From: Siphlonurus alternatus
Taxonomy: Eukaryota; Arthropoda; Insecta; Ephemeroptera; Siphlonuridae
DNA length: 64,000 bases
Assembly: GCA_949825025.1 (NCBI GenBank)
Contig: OX463779.1
Coordinates: 42,602,249 to 42,666,248 of the forward strand
Direction of reading: 5' to 3'
The translations under genes were made by a program, and so were the position numbers. The notes below the pieces were generated by a model. That model searched no databases. It saw only the letters and a list, made by a program, of their open reading frames with translations, and was not told the origin of the DNA. Positions 10,898 to 28,547 of this stretch are shown one piece after another (position 1 is the stretch's first letter; each line of letters opens with the position of its first letter).

Positions 10898-11733
10898 CAG
10901 GGTGTTCCAAAGATCTTTAGATTTTTCAAACCCAAATAATGAAGAAAAAATTAAAAAATAATAATGACTTCATAATAATATTAATAATATATACATCAAA
11001 TTATAAAACTCTGAATTTAACATTTTCAAAAATGTCAACAGAAAAAAAATGGAATGATGATTTTTCTTTTTTACCTGTTAGAAAGCAAAATGTGCACTTT
11101 TTTTTTCTAAATTCCGACTGCAACTGCATGGGAAAATTGTTTGCATCAATTTTCATGCTTGTTGATGTTTTTTCAAGAAAATGCAAACAATATGCGTCTC
11201 TAAATGGGCACCATTGGTGGCTCAGCAAACATCCAGTCCCTCCTCTAGAGCTCACGTACGCTACACATTGCGCAGCATGACATGGTGGACTGGATCGTGG
11301 TGGTGATGCGCTGCTTTATTAGCTCCAGCGCGACTCACACTGGAATTGTGAATATGGTGCCTTCCACATGATATATAGCCCCGCGCGTAGGAAGAATTCT
11401 GAAGGAGTGAAGTCAAGGGACCTGGGGATTCATGGTCTCAAAAGCCTATAACATCCAGAGGCCTAGGAACACCTTGTCCACAAAGCAATGCAAGAAACAG
11501 TGTAAAAACTCGATCACATTTTGGCCATTTTGCCTTCTAATTATAACGGGTAAAAACGAAAATCACCTTTCAGATTTTTTTTTTTTTTTTTTCTGTTCAC
11601 ATTTTTGAAAATGTTAAATTCAGAGCTTTAATTTGATGTATAGTATATAAAGTGAACATTAAAAAATACCAAACGCTTGTTATTTGCATATATGGCTTTA
11701 AAAAATCTAAAGATCTTTGGGACGTACACCCTG
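10898..11733 (-). mobile_element. Degenerate mariner-like DNA transposon
   Basis: Terminal inverted repeats start CAGGGTGTTCC on the left and CAGGGTGTACGTCCC on the right, both continuing into AAAGATCTTTAGATTTTT, and TA flanks both ends. On the minus strand, degenerate fragments of a transposase C-terminus can be read, including a LDVC-ATNGAH-like block, with many stops. The 836-bp length is well below the approximately 1.3 kb of an intact mariner, so internal sequence has been lost. Confidence 0.75.
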
Positions 11734-11739
11734 TATAGT

Positions 11740-12690
11740 GTATATTGTCGATCATTATATTAAATGCAGGATCATAAAAAACTACACCAAATCTCATTTA
11801 TATAAATTTCTCACAATAGATTGGAGCGGCATCTCGTTTTCTGACCAAAAGTCAATATTTCCCAGGTATCTAAGATAACAGAGAAGACAAAAAATACAAG
11901 CAAGAATTGTGACTAAATAATGAAATCAAATCTATCTCTTCATACAGTACCAGATATAATTATATTATAGTCCTAAAAGTTTTGTTTGTATATAATTTGT
12001 ATCATTAAAATTATCTTATATAAATTACGTCAACAAAAATCAAGTATGAATAAATAAGAAGGATCAATTATTAATTATAAAAATTCAAAAAACACACATA
12101 TATATAATTGTTATTAGTATCTTATATAGTTTATTATCTTAATTCACTACATGTTAATACACACTAAATAAAACTCATCCAATAATACCAAGTTATTAGT
12201 TGTACTATATATTATTAATAAATTTATAAAGGGCATTGCAGCGACTATTTTCAATGGCAGTTACCGATCAGTTAATTCTACGTCAAGCTGTTGCAGGGAA
12301 GACATTAAAATTTTTTAAACATACAAGCTATACATAGCATGCAGAATAAATTTTAAATTGAATGCTTAAGTAATTTTGAAGCTGCACATGTGATATTAGA
12401 TCCACGTATTATAGTTCAATAAATGTAAGGTTTCCGCTGAAAGTGGAAATCCGTTTCCATCGGTAACCTTACATTTTTTTAACTGTATAGTAACAACAAA
12501 TAACAGTGGATGTCACTGTTATTATATTCCAGCAAAAAGTACAAAACTAAAAAAACAATAAATCTAAAGCCTGTATTACACGATACATTGTGCACACAAT
12601 TTTTCCTTACAAAAAAATGCCACGGAAACACTTTGAAGTTTCATGCAATAAAAAAAATTGTGAATTAATTAGAACAATTGTATCATGTAA
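11740..12690. other. Non-coding stretch with one small hairpin
   Basis: AT-rich. A small imperfect inverted repeat around AATGTAAGGTTTCCG (12423-12478) is visible. No exon is supported. Confidence 0.4.
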
Positions 12691-12693
12691 TAC

Positions 12694-12815
12694 CTGAACT
12701 GATCGTCTTCATATTAGGCAATTTATTTAGCATCAAAACTGAGCCAAGGAAAATGAAAAACCATCCAAGAGGTACAAAAGGCTTCATATCCATCATAGTA
12801 TTTCCTGTATTTCGC
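12694..12815 (-). CDS. Putative exon B of a small membrane protein
   Basis: On the minus strand the exon starts after GTGAACAG and ends at TTCAG|GTATTA. It encodes NTGNTMMDMKPF, then a hydrophobic segment VPLGWFFIFLGSVLML, then NKLPNMKTISS. The first base completes the codon left by the exon at 12888-12983 (AG+G = Arg). The hydrophobic run of about 16 residues would be a membrane anchor. An internal Met pair could also serve as a start. Not recognised. The phase match is encouraging, but both exons are short and the sequence is AT-rich, so chance cannot be excluded. Confidence 0.35.
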
Positions 12816-12887
12816 CTGTTCACAATATAAGAATATGGAATTCGTCTATCATGACGTCAAGAGTTACATGACTTTGGATGTTCATAC

Positions 12888-12983
12888 CTTCTATCCATTT
12901 CATTGAAACAGCCTGAATAATCTGTATATTCAAATCGAAAAGAAATCACTTTGCCCCTGATGTTGAATATGCAACCCGCCTTT
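12888..12983 (-). CDS. Putative exon A of the same protein
   Basis: The frame reads AGCIFNIRGKVISFRFEYT and DYSGCFNEMDR and ends AG|GTATGA in phase 2, which fits exon B. The acceptor CATCTAAG is weak, lacking a good pyrimidine tract, although CTAAC upstream could be a branch site. The segment has two cysteines and looks like an extracellular or luminal fragment preceding the membrane anchor. No family recognised. Confidence 0.3.
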
Positions 12984-13301
12984 CTTAGATGTTAGACAAG
13001 TTGCCTAACCTCAAGGCGAGGAGTTTTAGCACAAAAACGTCTAAACAAAAATAAAAACAATGGAAAAAAAAGCGTGCAAACAGACTGCAAATATTTTTAA
13101 ATCTCAAATTCAGCTATTTTTTTTAATATTTAACCGATTGCATAGATGAAGACTAATTTGAAAAAATTAGGCCAATCTCTATTTTGATTTTTATTGTTTA
13201 CTTCACTTATGCAATAGGATACTTAATTTAAAATTATGATTAATAACCAATCAAATCATTAATTGTAAAACACAAAAATAAAACAAAAAAGAAAATATAA
13301 T

Positions 13302-14115
<814 letters not shown>

Positions 14116-14468
14116 GAGTAAGGTAACATACCCAATGTTAAAAAAAATCCCACACATGAAAATTATGAAACATATATATCTTAAAATGTTTTCCTCTACA
14201 TCCCCTATCAGTAAATAAAATATCAGATACACAAATTTGATCTAGTTTTCCAGTTATGAATTTTTAAAGTTGACTAGTTTAACATGGAGGAATGGAACTC
14301 CCATGTTAAATTAGTGAACTTTAAAAATTAATAACTCAAAAACTAGATTGAATTTGTACACCTGATATTATAGCTACTGATAGGGGATGTAGAGGAGAAC
14401 ATTTTAAGATATGTTTCATAATTGTCATGTGTGCAAACTTTTTTAACATTGGGGGTGTTATCTTTCCC
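14116..14468. mobile_element. TTAA fold-back element, 353 bp, older copy
   Basis: Flanked by TTAA (14112-14115, 14469-14472), with GAGTAAGGTAACA at the left and a decayed inverse at the right. The centre shows AAAGTTGACTAGTTTAACAT facing a diverged inverse. More mismatches between the arms than in the 24.9 and 56.7 kb copies suggest an older insertion. It lies downstream of the zinc-finger gene's stop codon and probable poly(A) site. Confidence 0.85.
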
Positions 14469-14549
14469 TTAAATATTTGTGCATCATTTTTTTTTTTTTT
14501 TTTTTTTAACAATGTACACCAACTCAAATGTTTCTATGTCCAATTACCA

Positions 14550-14555
14550 TTTATT
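14550..14555 (-). terminator. Candidate poly(A) signal of the zinc-finger gene
   Basis: AATAAA on the minus strand, about 290 nt past the stop codon at 14843. Chosen by position only. Confidence 0.35.
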
Positions 14556-14842
14556 TGCTGCCTTTGCTATGCCTCTTTGATATGGGAGGTTCAATTCAGT
14601 GAAGATAGTCAATAATTTAACATTATACATGGTCTTACAAATAAGGGGACAAGATACCAACGATTTTAGAAGAACAATCAATCAAAAAGTTACCCATGAT
14701 CATAGTCATTGTAACACAGTTTACATTGTTGTTGGTGTTATTTTTTGACAAAGAGTTGTTGCTTCTTGAAACTATCTGCTAGCAAAGCAGTCTGGGGTTA
14801 CATTTACAAAACTTTAAGCTGCACACACTTAGTTTCGATATC

Positions 14843-16792
14843 TCAAAGCATGTGATGCTTTGTTTTGACATGTGAGTGTTTGATGTGATACTCCAATGCA
14901 AATTTAGAAACTACAATTTCTTCACAAAAATTACATTGGTAAGACTCTATGTCATTGTCAGTCCAGTTCATGGTGTTCTCCAGAGAAAAACTCGAGGTAT
15001 TCATATCAGAGTTCTTTACAACTTCACGACACGCCTCGGCTATTATGTCTATACTCGATAGATTGCATGCCTTCTTTTTAGCATTGCTCCCTCTCACTTC
15101 CGTGGCCTGCCTTTTGCCAATTCCCACAATGTCCTGACAGCTTTTAGGTTTTACTTCTGTACTATTGGTTTGGGCTCTAGTCTGCCTCTTGCCTATTCCA
15201 ATGATATCCTGACAGCTCTTTGGCTGCACTTCTGTACTATTGGCTTGTCCCCTGGTCTTTTTCTTGCCTATTCCTATGATATCCTGGCAGCTCTTAGGCT
15301 CAGAACTACTAGCTTGGGTTCTAGTCTGCCTTTTGCCTATTCCTATAATATCTCTACAACTTACAGCACTGCTTACTTGCACCCCAAAAACATCCTCAAT
15401 ACTAGTTTTTACTCGAGACTTAGTACTGGCTTGTTTTTTGCCTATTCCCACCACATCCTGATTACTTTTAGCTGGTGTTTCAGTTGTGCCTATTCCTATC
15501 AGATCCCGACAACTCTTCACACGGATTTTTGGTGCTGCAGCATCACTACAGCTCTCGGCAAAGCTAGCAAACAAACCTCCTAACCCTAACCCTGCAGTTT
15601 CCTCACTGCTTGGCTCACTGAAATAGCTTGACAAACTACCAGCAAAGCTGGAGATTTTCAGTTTGGGGGCTTTTTTACTTGCCACTGGACTGGAGGCTTT
15701 GCTTGACGTGCCGGGGGTTGGAGGGTGGTGCCGTAAGTGCTGCACCAACCCCACCTTGCTGTCGAAACCGTTACTACAGAACGGACACGGGAACTTGGAG
15801 TTTGGAGCTGAGCCAGAATGGTAGTTGAGAATATGTTTCTGTAATCCTTGCTTAGAGCAAATGGTACGTTGGCAGAAATTGCAAGTATAAGGTAAAGAGT
15901 TTTTAGACATCTTTCCTAACTTACTTTTAGCTTTACAATGCTGATTTTGAATGTGATATCGAAGCATTTGGTTAGAGGAAAGAACTCTCTTGCAGAATTG
16001 ACATTGTTTTGAGTGTTTCTTTTTTAAAGAGGCGTTTTCTTGGCTATGCCAACGTCTAATGTGGTAGCTCAGGAACGTTTCCGATGCCAGCTGTATACCG
16101 CACTCAGCACATGGTACCGTTGCGAAGGCCATGTCCGTGTTGGTGAACCGACCTTCGGCATCGTGATGGCACCGGTAGAAATGGTGCTGCAGTTTCTCCT
16201 CAGAAGCCAACACTCGGTAGCAGAACTCGCAAGTGAACTCGAGTACGTCCAGGCTTTCGATCTTGATATGACATTTGCTGCTCTCTTTGCAGGCTTTTAT
16301 GTGAAACTCTAAGTTAGTTTTAGAACTTAGACCCTTGTAACAAAATGGACAGATGAAGTTGAATTGCATTTTGTCAAATTTTACTTTAGTTTCTGGGATA
16401 TCTGAATGTTGAGTTTGTATATGATGCTCCAGTGCGTGCTTGGACGAAAGATGTTTGGGGCAGAGACTACACTTGAGGTAGAATGACTGGCCCAAGTGTT
16501 TACGTACATGATACTGCAGGCTGGTTCGAGAGCGCATTTGTTGTGGGCAGAAAAGACAGCTCAACTTTCCGTCCTTCTGTTCTGCATGGTACTGCATCAC
16601 ATGGAACAGCAGGTACTGTGGCCGAGAGAACTTGAGGTTGCACTTAGGACACAGCTGCATGTCTGTACCATTGGGACGAGACGGGTTGTGACGTAAGCGT
16701 GCATGGTTGGTCAGCTCCTCAACCTGCAGGAACGTCCGTGGACAGTCCGGACACTCCAGCAGCTCCTCAGAAGGTTCTTCCTTCACGGTCAC
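14843..16792 (-). CDS. Zinc-finger gene exon 4, eleven fingers and SCQD repeats
   Basis: Begins after CGTCCCCCAG with VTVKEEPSEELL, a short motif resembling a sumoylation site (VKEE), and runs to the TAA at 14843. Finger cores in order: CPDC, CPKC, CLFC, CSLC, CPFC (ending HIKAC), CEFC, CAEC, CQFC, CNFC, CPFC, then, after the repeats, CNFC. The single long terminal exon is typical of C2H2 genes. Confidence 0.93.
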   Translation of the reverse strand: MTVKEEPSEELLECPDCPRTFLQVEELTNHARLRHNPSRPNGTDMQLCPKCNLKFSRPQYLLFHVMQYHAEQKDGKLSCLFCPQQMRSRTSLQYHVRKHLGQSFYLKCSLCPKHLSSKHALEHHIQTQHSDIPETKVKFDKMQFNFICPFCYKGLSSKTNLEFHIKACKESSKCHIKIESLDVLEFTCEFCYRVLASEEKLQHHFYRCHHDAEGRFTNTDMAFATVPCAECGIQLASETFLSYHIRRWHSQENASLKKKHSKQCQFCKRVLSSNQMLRYHIQNQHCKAKSKLGKMSKNSLPYTCNFCQRTICSKQGLQKHILNYHSGSAPNSKFPCPFCSNGFDSKVGLVQHLRHHPPTPGTSSKASSPVASKKAPKLKISSFAGSLSSYFSEPSSEETAGLGLGGLFASFAESCSDAAAPKIRVKSCRDLIGIGTTETPAKSNQDVVGIGKKQASTKSRVKTSIEDVFGVQVSSAVSCRDIIGIGKRQTRTQASSSEPKSCQDIIGIGKKKTRGQANSTEVQPKSCQDIIGIGKRQTRAQTNSTEVKPKSCQDIVGIGKRQATEVRGSNAKKKACNLSSIDIIAEACREVVKNSDMNTSSFSLENTMNWTDNDIESYQCNFCEEIVVSKFALEYHIKHSHVKTKHHML

Positions 16793-18657
16793 CTGGGGGA
16801 CGAGCAAGGAGTTAAAGGAGGGACATGCAAGTCTAACCACATTTTCATGGAATGAAGTTTTTTAATGCAGAAATGGATATGGAGTCTAAAGTTATTCTAC
16901 TCTGATTTTTTTCAGATTTTTTATTGCCTGGGAACTATTAAAAAAAATATATATTGAAAGTACAGAGAGAGACGTCAATAGGCGTCACTTCTAAATAAAA
17001 GGATAGTTTTTAGGGCATTCGTTCCAACCTGAACTTGGGATAAAATTTTAGCAATATTTTAGCATCTAAAATATTTGCAAAAATTCAGGGTAACATAATT
17101 TCGTGCCCTCTATCCATTTTTGCAATAAAAAATCTCATGCAATTTATCAATTTAATCAAGAGTTTTAAGATTGGGCAATGATGGGACATAACAAAATATT
17201 TAGCAGGTGACTGAGGACGTTACTTACGACAAAACCTGATTAACATGACAAGCAGTGCACCTTTCTTTCTAACTAATGTTGTGATAAAAATCCACCTGGT
17301 TGTCAGACAGTACCTGGTTGTCAGAAGGGTCCTGCTCCGACTGGCTGGACTGCACGGTCGCCTCAACACACCCAAACACCTCCGGAGAGACTTCCCTGTG
17401 GACAACAAGCTGTCAGACTACCGAGGAACGTGTGAGGGCAAGGATTGTGAGGCAAGAGAAAGATTATCAAGTAGCTCTCCAGCTTCCAAGTACATTGCAG
17501 GATCACGAACTTTACCCCTGCTCTGTTGGAATGCCACTTAGTCTTAGACTATGGAGGAGTGGTGAGCTAAAACAATTTAGGAACGGCTAGACTGGGTGCT
17601 CTTTTTATGTCACTAAAAATTGCAAATCTATCTCTTTGTCTCTTGAAGCTGTGGCACCAACAAATGGGGGCAGGAGTAAAGTTTGTGTTGTTCAAGGTGT
17701 AAGTTGGTGTATCAGTCAAAATGGTACAATTACTCAATTTTAACATTGATGAAAATCAAAAGTGTTTGTTCAAATCAACACTTTCAGCCACATACATTTG
17801 GCACTTTTGTTCTGGGCTAAATTAATTTTTTCTGGTAAACAACAAAAGTTATTTCTTTGATGGGAACATACAACGAAGGATTACTGAAGATTGTCTTCAC
17901 CTGTTTTGTGGAGCGAAGCTGGCAGACGACATCTCCATGCTCTGCCCCCAGTTGGAGCCGAGCATGGCCGCCACGCGAGCCGTCACCGCCTGCAAGAAGG
18001 AGAGGGTTAGCGTGTGGCTTGTCAGTTCACTGGCATCAATAAAAACAAAACAATATTAAAATTTTATGAAATTATATTATATTAATGCTGATTCCTACGG
18101 TATTTTTAGGCAATTGCAGTCTTGCTAGCTTGTTGCTACATATTAAGCTACATTACACACCATCAAAGAATTATCCATGAAAAGGAGGGGGTAAGAACCC
18201 CCTCCTTCAACCCTTGTTGTACCCCCAAAATTTAACTCTAAAAAACTATAATTTCCCCCCCCCCTTCCCTTACAATTAAGTAAGGGTTGTATCTGCCCTT
18301 GCATCGAAAATCAAGTGCAATTATTCAGGGATTCCACTTAATAAAATCATAAAAAGGTAGCTGCAAAAAAAGTTACCGGTACATACAAGGTAGACCTACC
18401 CACACCCTATATTTCTCCTGTGATCTTACCTCTGCGGCGTGGGGTGGTACGGTGAGAGCATTGGGGTGCGAGATGGCAAGGTTGATCCTGGCCTGGGCGG
18501 AGAAATGGTCCCACAGCTGAAGCAGCTGACTGCAGGCCGCACACGAGAGAACCTGCCTGCATACCAGCAGGCCGAGGTGCTTGTGGAGGAGGGGGGCCAT
18601 CAGGGGAGATGCCGTCCCCTCCTCTCCTAGACACACCTCACATCGCAGGGAGCCCAT
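14843..18657 (-). CDS. C2H2 zinc-finger protein gene, four coding exons, 782 aa
   Basis: Exons 18430-18657, 17901-17989, 17314-17395 and 14843-16792 join in compatible phases (0, 2, 0) to 783 codons including the stop. The N-terminal exon has two CxxC pairs (CEVC, CAAC), resembling a zinc-finger-associated (ZAD-like) dimerisation domain common in arthropod transcription factors. The last exon holds ten C2H2-type fingers at about residues 147-489, a Ser/Ala-rich linker, a repeated SC(Q/R)D(I/L/V)(I/V)GIGK motif at about 559-701, and an eleventh finger at 753-774. Linkers between fingers are not of the TGEKP type, and finger 5 ends in Cys (C2HC). A nuclear DNA- or RNA-binding regulator is likely; no specific ortholog is recognised. 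The start ATG at 18657 lies two bases after an acceptor-like CAG, so a 5' UTR exon is probable. Confidence 0.92.
15089..15517 (-). repeat. In-frame tandem repeats encoding SCQDIIGIGK
   Basis: About seven units in the zinc-finger ORF: SCRDLIGIG, SNQDVVGIGKK, SIEDVFGV, SCRDIIGIGKRQTR, SCQDIIGIGKKKTR, SCQDIIGIGKRQTR and SCQDIVGIGKRQ. The last three to four are spaced about 25 residues apart with conserved NSTEV-(Q/K)-P linkers, so a ~75-bp minisatellite has expanded within the coding sequence while the motif was preserved. Confidence 0.9.
16905..16990. mobile_element. Fragment related to the 44.5-kb palindrome family
   Basis: TTTTTTCAGATTTTT...GGGAACTATTAAAAAAA...TATTGAAAGT follows the order seen in the arm at about 44600-44650. 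It lies in the intron before the last zinc-finger exon. Confidence 0.5.
17314..17395 (-). CDS. Zinc-finger gene exon 3
   Basis: Follows TTGTCCACAG. The frame reads EVSPEVFGCVEATVQSSQSE and QDPSDNQ, to the donor CAG|GTACTG. The donor region ACAACCAGGT is duplicated 20 bp downstream, so an alternative donor is possible. Acidic linker. Confidence 0.8.
17901..17989 (-). CDS. Zinc-finger gene exon 2
   Basis: After CTTGCAG the frame reads AVTARVAAMLGSNWGQSMEM and stops at CAG|GTGAAG, leaving two bases that the next exon completes to Arg. A linker with no domain. Confidence 0.8.
18430..18657 (-). CDS. Zinc-finger gene exon 1, ZAD-like domain
   Basis: 76 codons from MGSLRCEVCLGEE to the donor AG|GTAAGA. 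Cysteine pairs CEVC and CAAC are separated by about 30 residues, with a hydrophobic helix-like run LLQLWDHFSAQARIN after the second pair, as in ZAD domains. It ends in phase 0 and joins the exon at 17989. Confidence 0.85.
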
Positions 18658-25807
<7,150 letters not shown>

Positions 25808-26117
25808 TCTACAAGAAGTGCAGAGGGCAGCACTGAAGTACCTCACCAGCCTCGGTGGATAGCCAAGACAAGACAGACGGACTTTAATCCACTTGCAGAT
25901 TACGTTGTGTAATGTAGGGATCTAATGTTACAACGCTTGCTTTACAAAAGTAATGTGGCGTTAATATCCACTTGTGATCAATATGTCATGCAAATTGAAA
26001 CTTCAAGTATTTCTTACAGTTCAGCAGAAAATTTTCTACACTCTTTTTTAATTTATTTTATTGTTTAATTCTTCTTCAATAATTATTATTGAAAGACAAT
26101 TTATTCAAATTAAGGAA

Positions 26118-26123
26118 AATAAA
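26118..26123 (+). terminator. DUS2: Candidate DUS2 poly(A) signal
   Basis: AATAAA about 310 nt past the stop codon and just before the palindrome at 26144. Confidence 0.5.
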
Positions 26124-26143
26124 CCATTTAGGTTGTGATAATC

Positions 26144-26511
26144 TTATTAAAAGAAAAGGATAGGAATAACCAGCAAGGCCTTACCGATCGAAAGAGTCAC
26201 AGCAGGTGGAAATTCTTGCGGTCACAGAGGTTCACTCGAAAGTTTTTACATTTTTGCATTTTTGAAACGTTTCACATCGTGGAGATGCTTCTTCAGTCAC
26301 AAGAAGAAGTAGAATCTACTTCTACTTCTTCTTAGAAGTAGAATCTACTTCTACTTCTTCTTGTGACTGAAGAAGCATCTCCACGATGCGAAACGTTTCA
26401 AAAATGTAAAAACTTTCGAGTGAACCTCTGTGACCGCAAGAATTTCCACCTGCTGTGACTCTTTCGATCGGTAAGGCCTTGCTGGTTATTCCTATCCTTT
26501 TCTTTTAATAA
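26144..26511. mobile_element. ~370-bp near-perfect palindrome downstream of DUS2
   Basis: Arms of about 180 bp, starting TTATTAAAAGAAAAGGATAG, are almost identical inverses. The centre is made of AGAAGTAGAATCTACTTCT units. The words GAAAGACAATTTA occur on both outer flanks. No transposase is present, and the family differs from the TTAA and TA palindromes. Confidence 0.88.
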
Positions 26512-28251
26512 TGAAAGACAATTTAATTGAAAAATACTTTCAACTCTCTCTAAGTAGATTTCTTCTGATTTTAAATTTTAAATCAAGAGCTCCTTTTTCT
26601 CCCTTTAAAACCTTGCTTTTATGCTCAGCTATAAATTTTGTTTTAATTTATTTTATAAAGGTTTAGATAGACTGGTTGCATGGAAAACCAAAAACCAAAA
26701 AATTTGAAAACTATTTTAAAAGTTATCTTGTTTTAAATTTGTCCTACACATATAAGACGTCAAAGAGTCTTAAGGCAAGTTTTAAGGAAAAATGTTGCAG
26801 TTAACCTTTCCCTCAATGGTGGCTTTAGTGCTGGCTAAATTATTTATATTGACAGACAATATGCTTTAAATCATTACCTGGGGTAACTGCAGCATTCTAC
26901 TAAAAATTGTAAGATTTTTGTAAATTTGTTACTTCTGCTTGCTTCTGTCTTATTATTGTAAAATGATTCTCAAACTCTTGTATTATATCGTTATAGTATA
27001 ATAAATTTAACAACAATTTAATAATTTGTTCCTCCTTTATTTCATATATGTTTTTTTTTTTTTTTTTTTTTACAATATTTTAGTATTGTGCATGATTCAA
27101 ACATTGCATTACATACAAACAACAATATCATCAATAACTAACAAGATCGTGATAACAGAATTTTTTTCTGAACACTGGACGGCATATAGCAGATAAAAAA
27201 AAAAGTACATACAAGTTTGGAAAAGTTGGGAACATTTTTTTTAATTGATATTGAGCATCTATTTTATTTTATTTTTTTTTGCACTAATTTTGAATGTTTT
27301 TTTCACAACCTTTCCAACCTAAAATCTAAATAAAACTAAAATATAACCCAAGGCATCACTATCCTGACTCAACATTGAAGCAATGGGAGAAAGATTTTTG
27401 TACAGCTAGGCAAATGATGACCTGAGGATTAATAAGCATGAAGGCAGTGAGTCACTCCTACAGGATATTTTTTGTATGTAAAGTAGGTATGTGCCGGGAG
27501 CATGATATGTTGACATGCATGGGAAATTGAAGCTCAATGTAATATCATTTAAAACTTAGGCATAAACTTAAGTGATGGTTATGAGGAAGAATTATGTTAA
27601 TAATATTTCACAGCTAGATAATGTGATAAAAATTTACCAACTAATTTGGCACCTAAAATGTTAAGGTGCTTTTTTTTTAATAAGGAATAATGTGCATTAC
27701 ATTTATTATTTTTTTATTCCAAATTTATTAACAAAAGTAAAAGTCATATCAGTAAAAAATACCCCCCTACCTACAAACAATATAATTATGTACAACTATA
27801 TCGGGAATGTTTTGTTGGGAAATAAGACTGCATCGTGGGTAATTTGGCAAAACCACTGTCTGAACTAGACTTTACTTTCGCAGATATCTCTTTAAATCAG
27901 ACAACAAACTGACAAGTATAATCATGACATATTAATGCTGAAGTACAATGAAACCTTTCGGTAAATTCAATAGCTTTTAATTATTGATTTAATCAATAAA
28001 TTGAGACCTTTTTTATATTATTTAATAGAAATTTCATAATTGATCTTAAGCATTGAGTGTACAAGGCTTCCTTGTACTACAAAGTTGATATACTGCATTT
28101 TGATTTCCAAATACCTTTTGACTTCAGTTGCTATCATAAATTTAAAGTGCAAAAAAAGTAGCAAATATCTTTATTAGTGAAACCATATGACAAATCATTA
28201 TCTCAGAAAGTTAAATCACGTTAGTACAAAAAACATTATGGAACTTTGAGC
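26512..28251. other. Intergenic region between convergent genes
   Basis: AT-rich with long T-runs near 27048-27071. No exon or defined repeat is seen. Confidence 0.5.
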
Positions 28252-28257
28252 TTTATT
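28252..28257 (-). terminator. vari: Candidate varicose poly(A) signal
   Basis: AATAAA on the minus strand, about 115 nt past the stop codon at 28371. Confidence 0.5.
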
Positions 28258-28370
28258 GAAATTCATAGTTGCATATTTTTCTTAACTGAAGTGACTGCAT
28301 TTCGAGACATCCAGACTACAGACAGCAGTTTGCCAGACCACTTTGATGCCATGCGTTGCCAAAACAGTCG

Positions 28371-28547
28371 TTAGTAGACCCAGGAGACCGGGACCCACTG
28401 GTGCTCGGTGCTCAGGGCGTCCAAAGTCTCTGCGACACGACGGAAGGTCACGTCGAAGTCTTCGTTGACGATGACGAGGTCGATGTACTTCTCGTAGGTA
28501 CGCTGAAGGAAGGAACTCTCCTCCAGCGTTCTGCGGAGGTCCTCCTC
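28371..28547 (-). CDS. vari: varicose exon 11, end of GUK domain
   Basis: [35 protein letters not shown], then the conserved MAGUK terminus QWVPVSWVY and TAA. Acceptor TTCCCCAG, phase 0. Confidence 0.96.
   Translation of the reverse strand, partial: EEDLRRTLEESSFLQRTYEKYIDLVIVNEDFDVTFRRVAETLDALSTEHQWVPVSWVY

Noticed and set aside
15170..15583. Repeated plus-strand frame with FLAYSYDI units
   Set aside because: Antisense shadow of the SCQDIIGIGK repeats in the zinc-finger gene.
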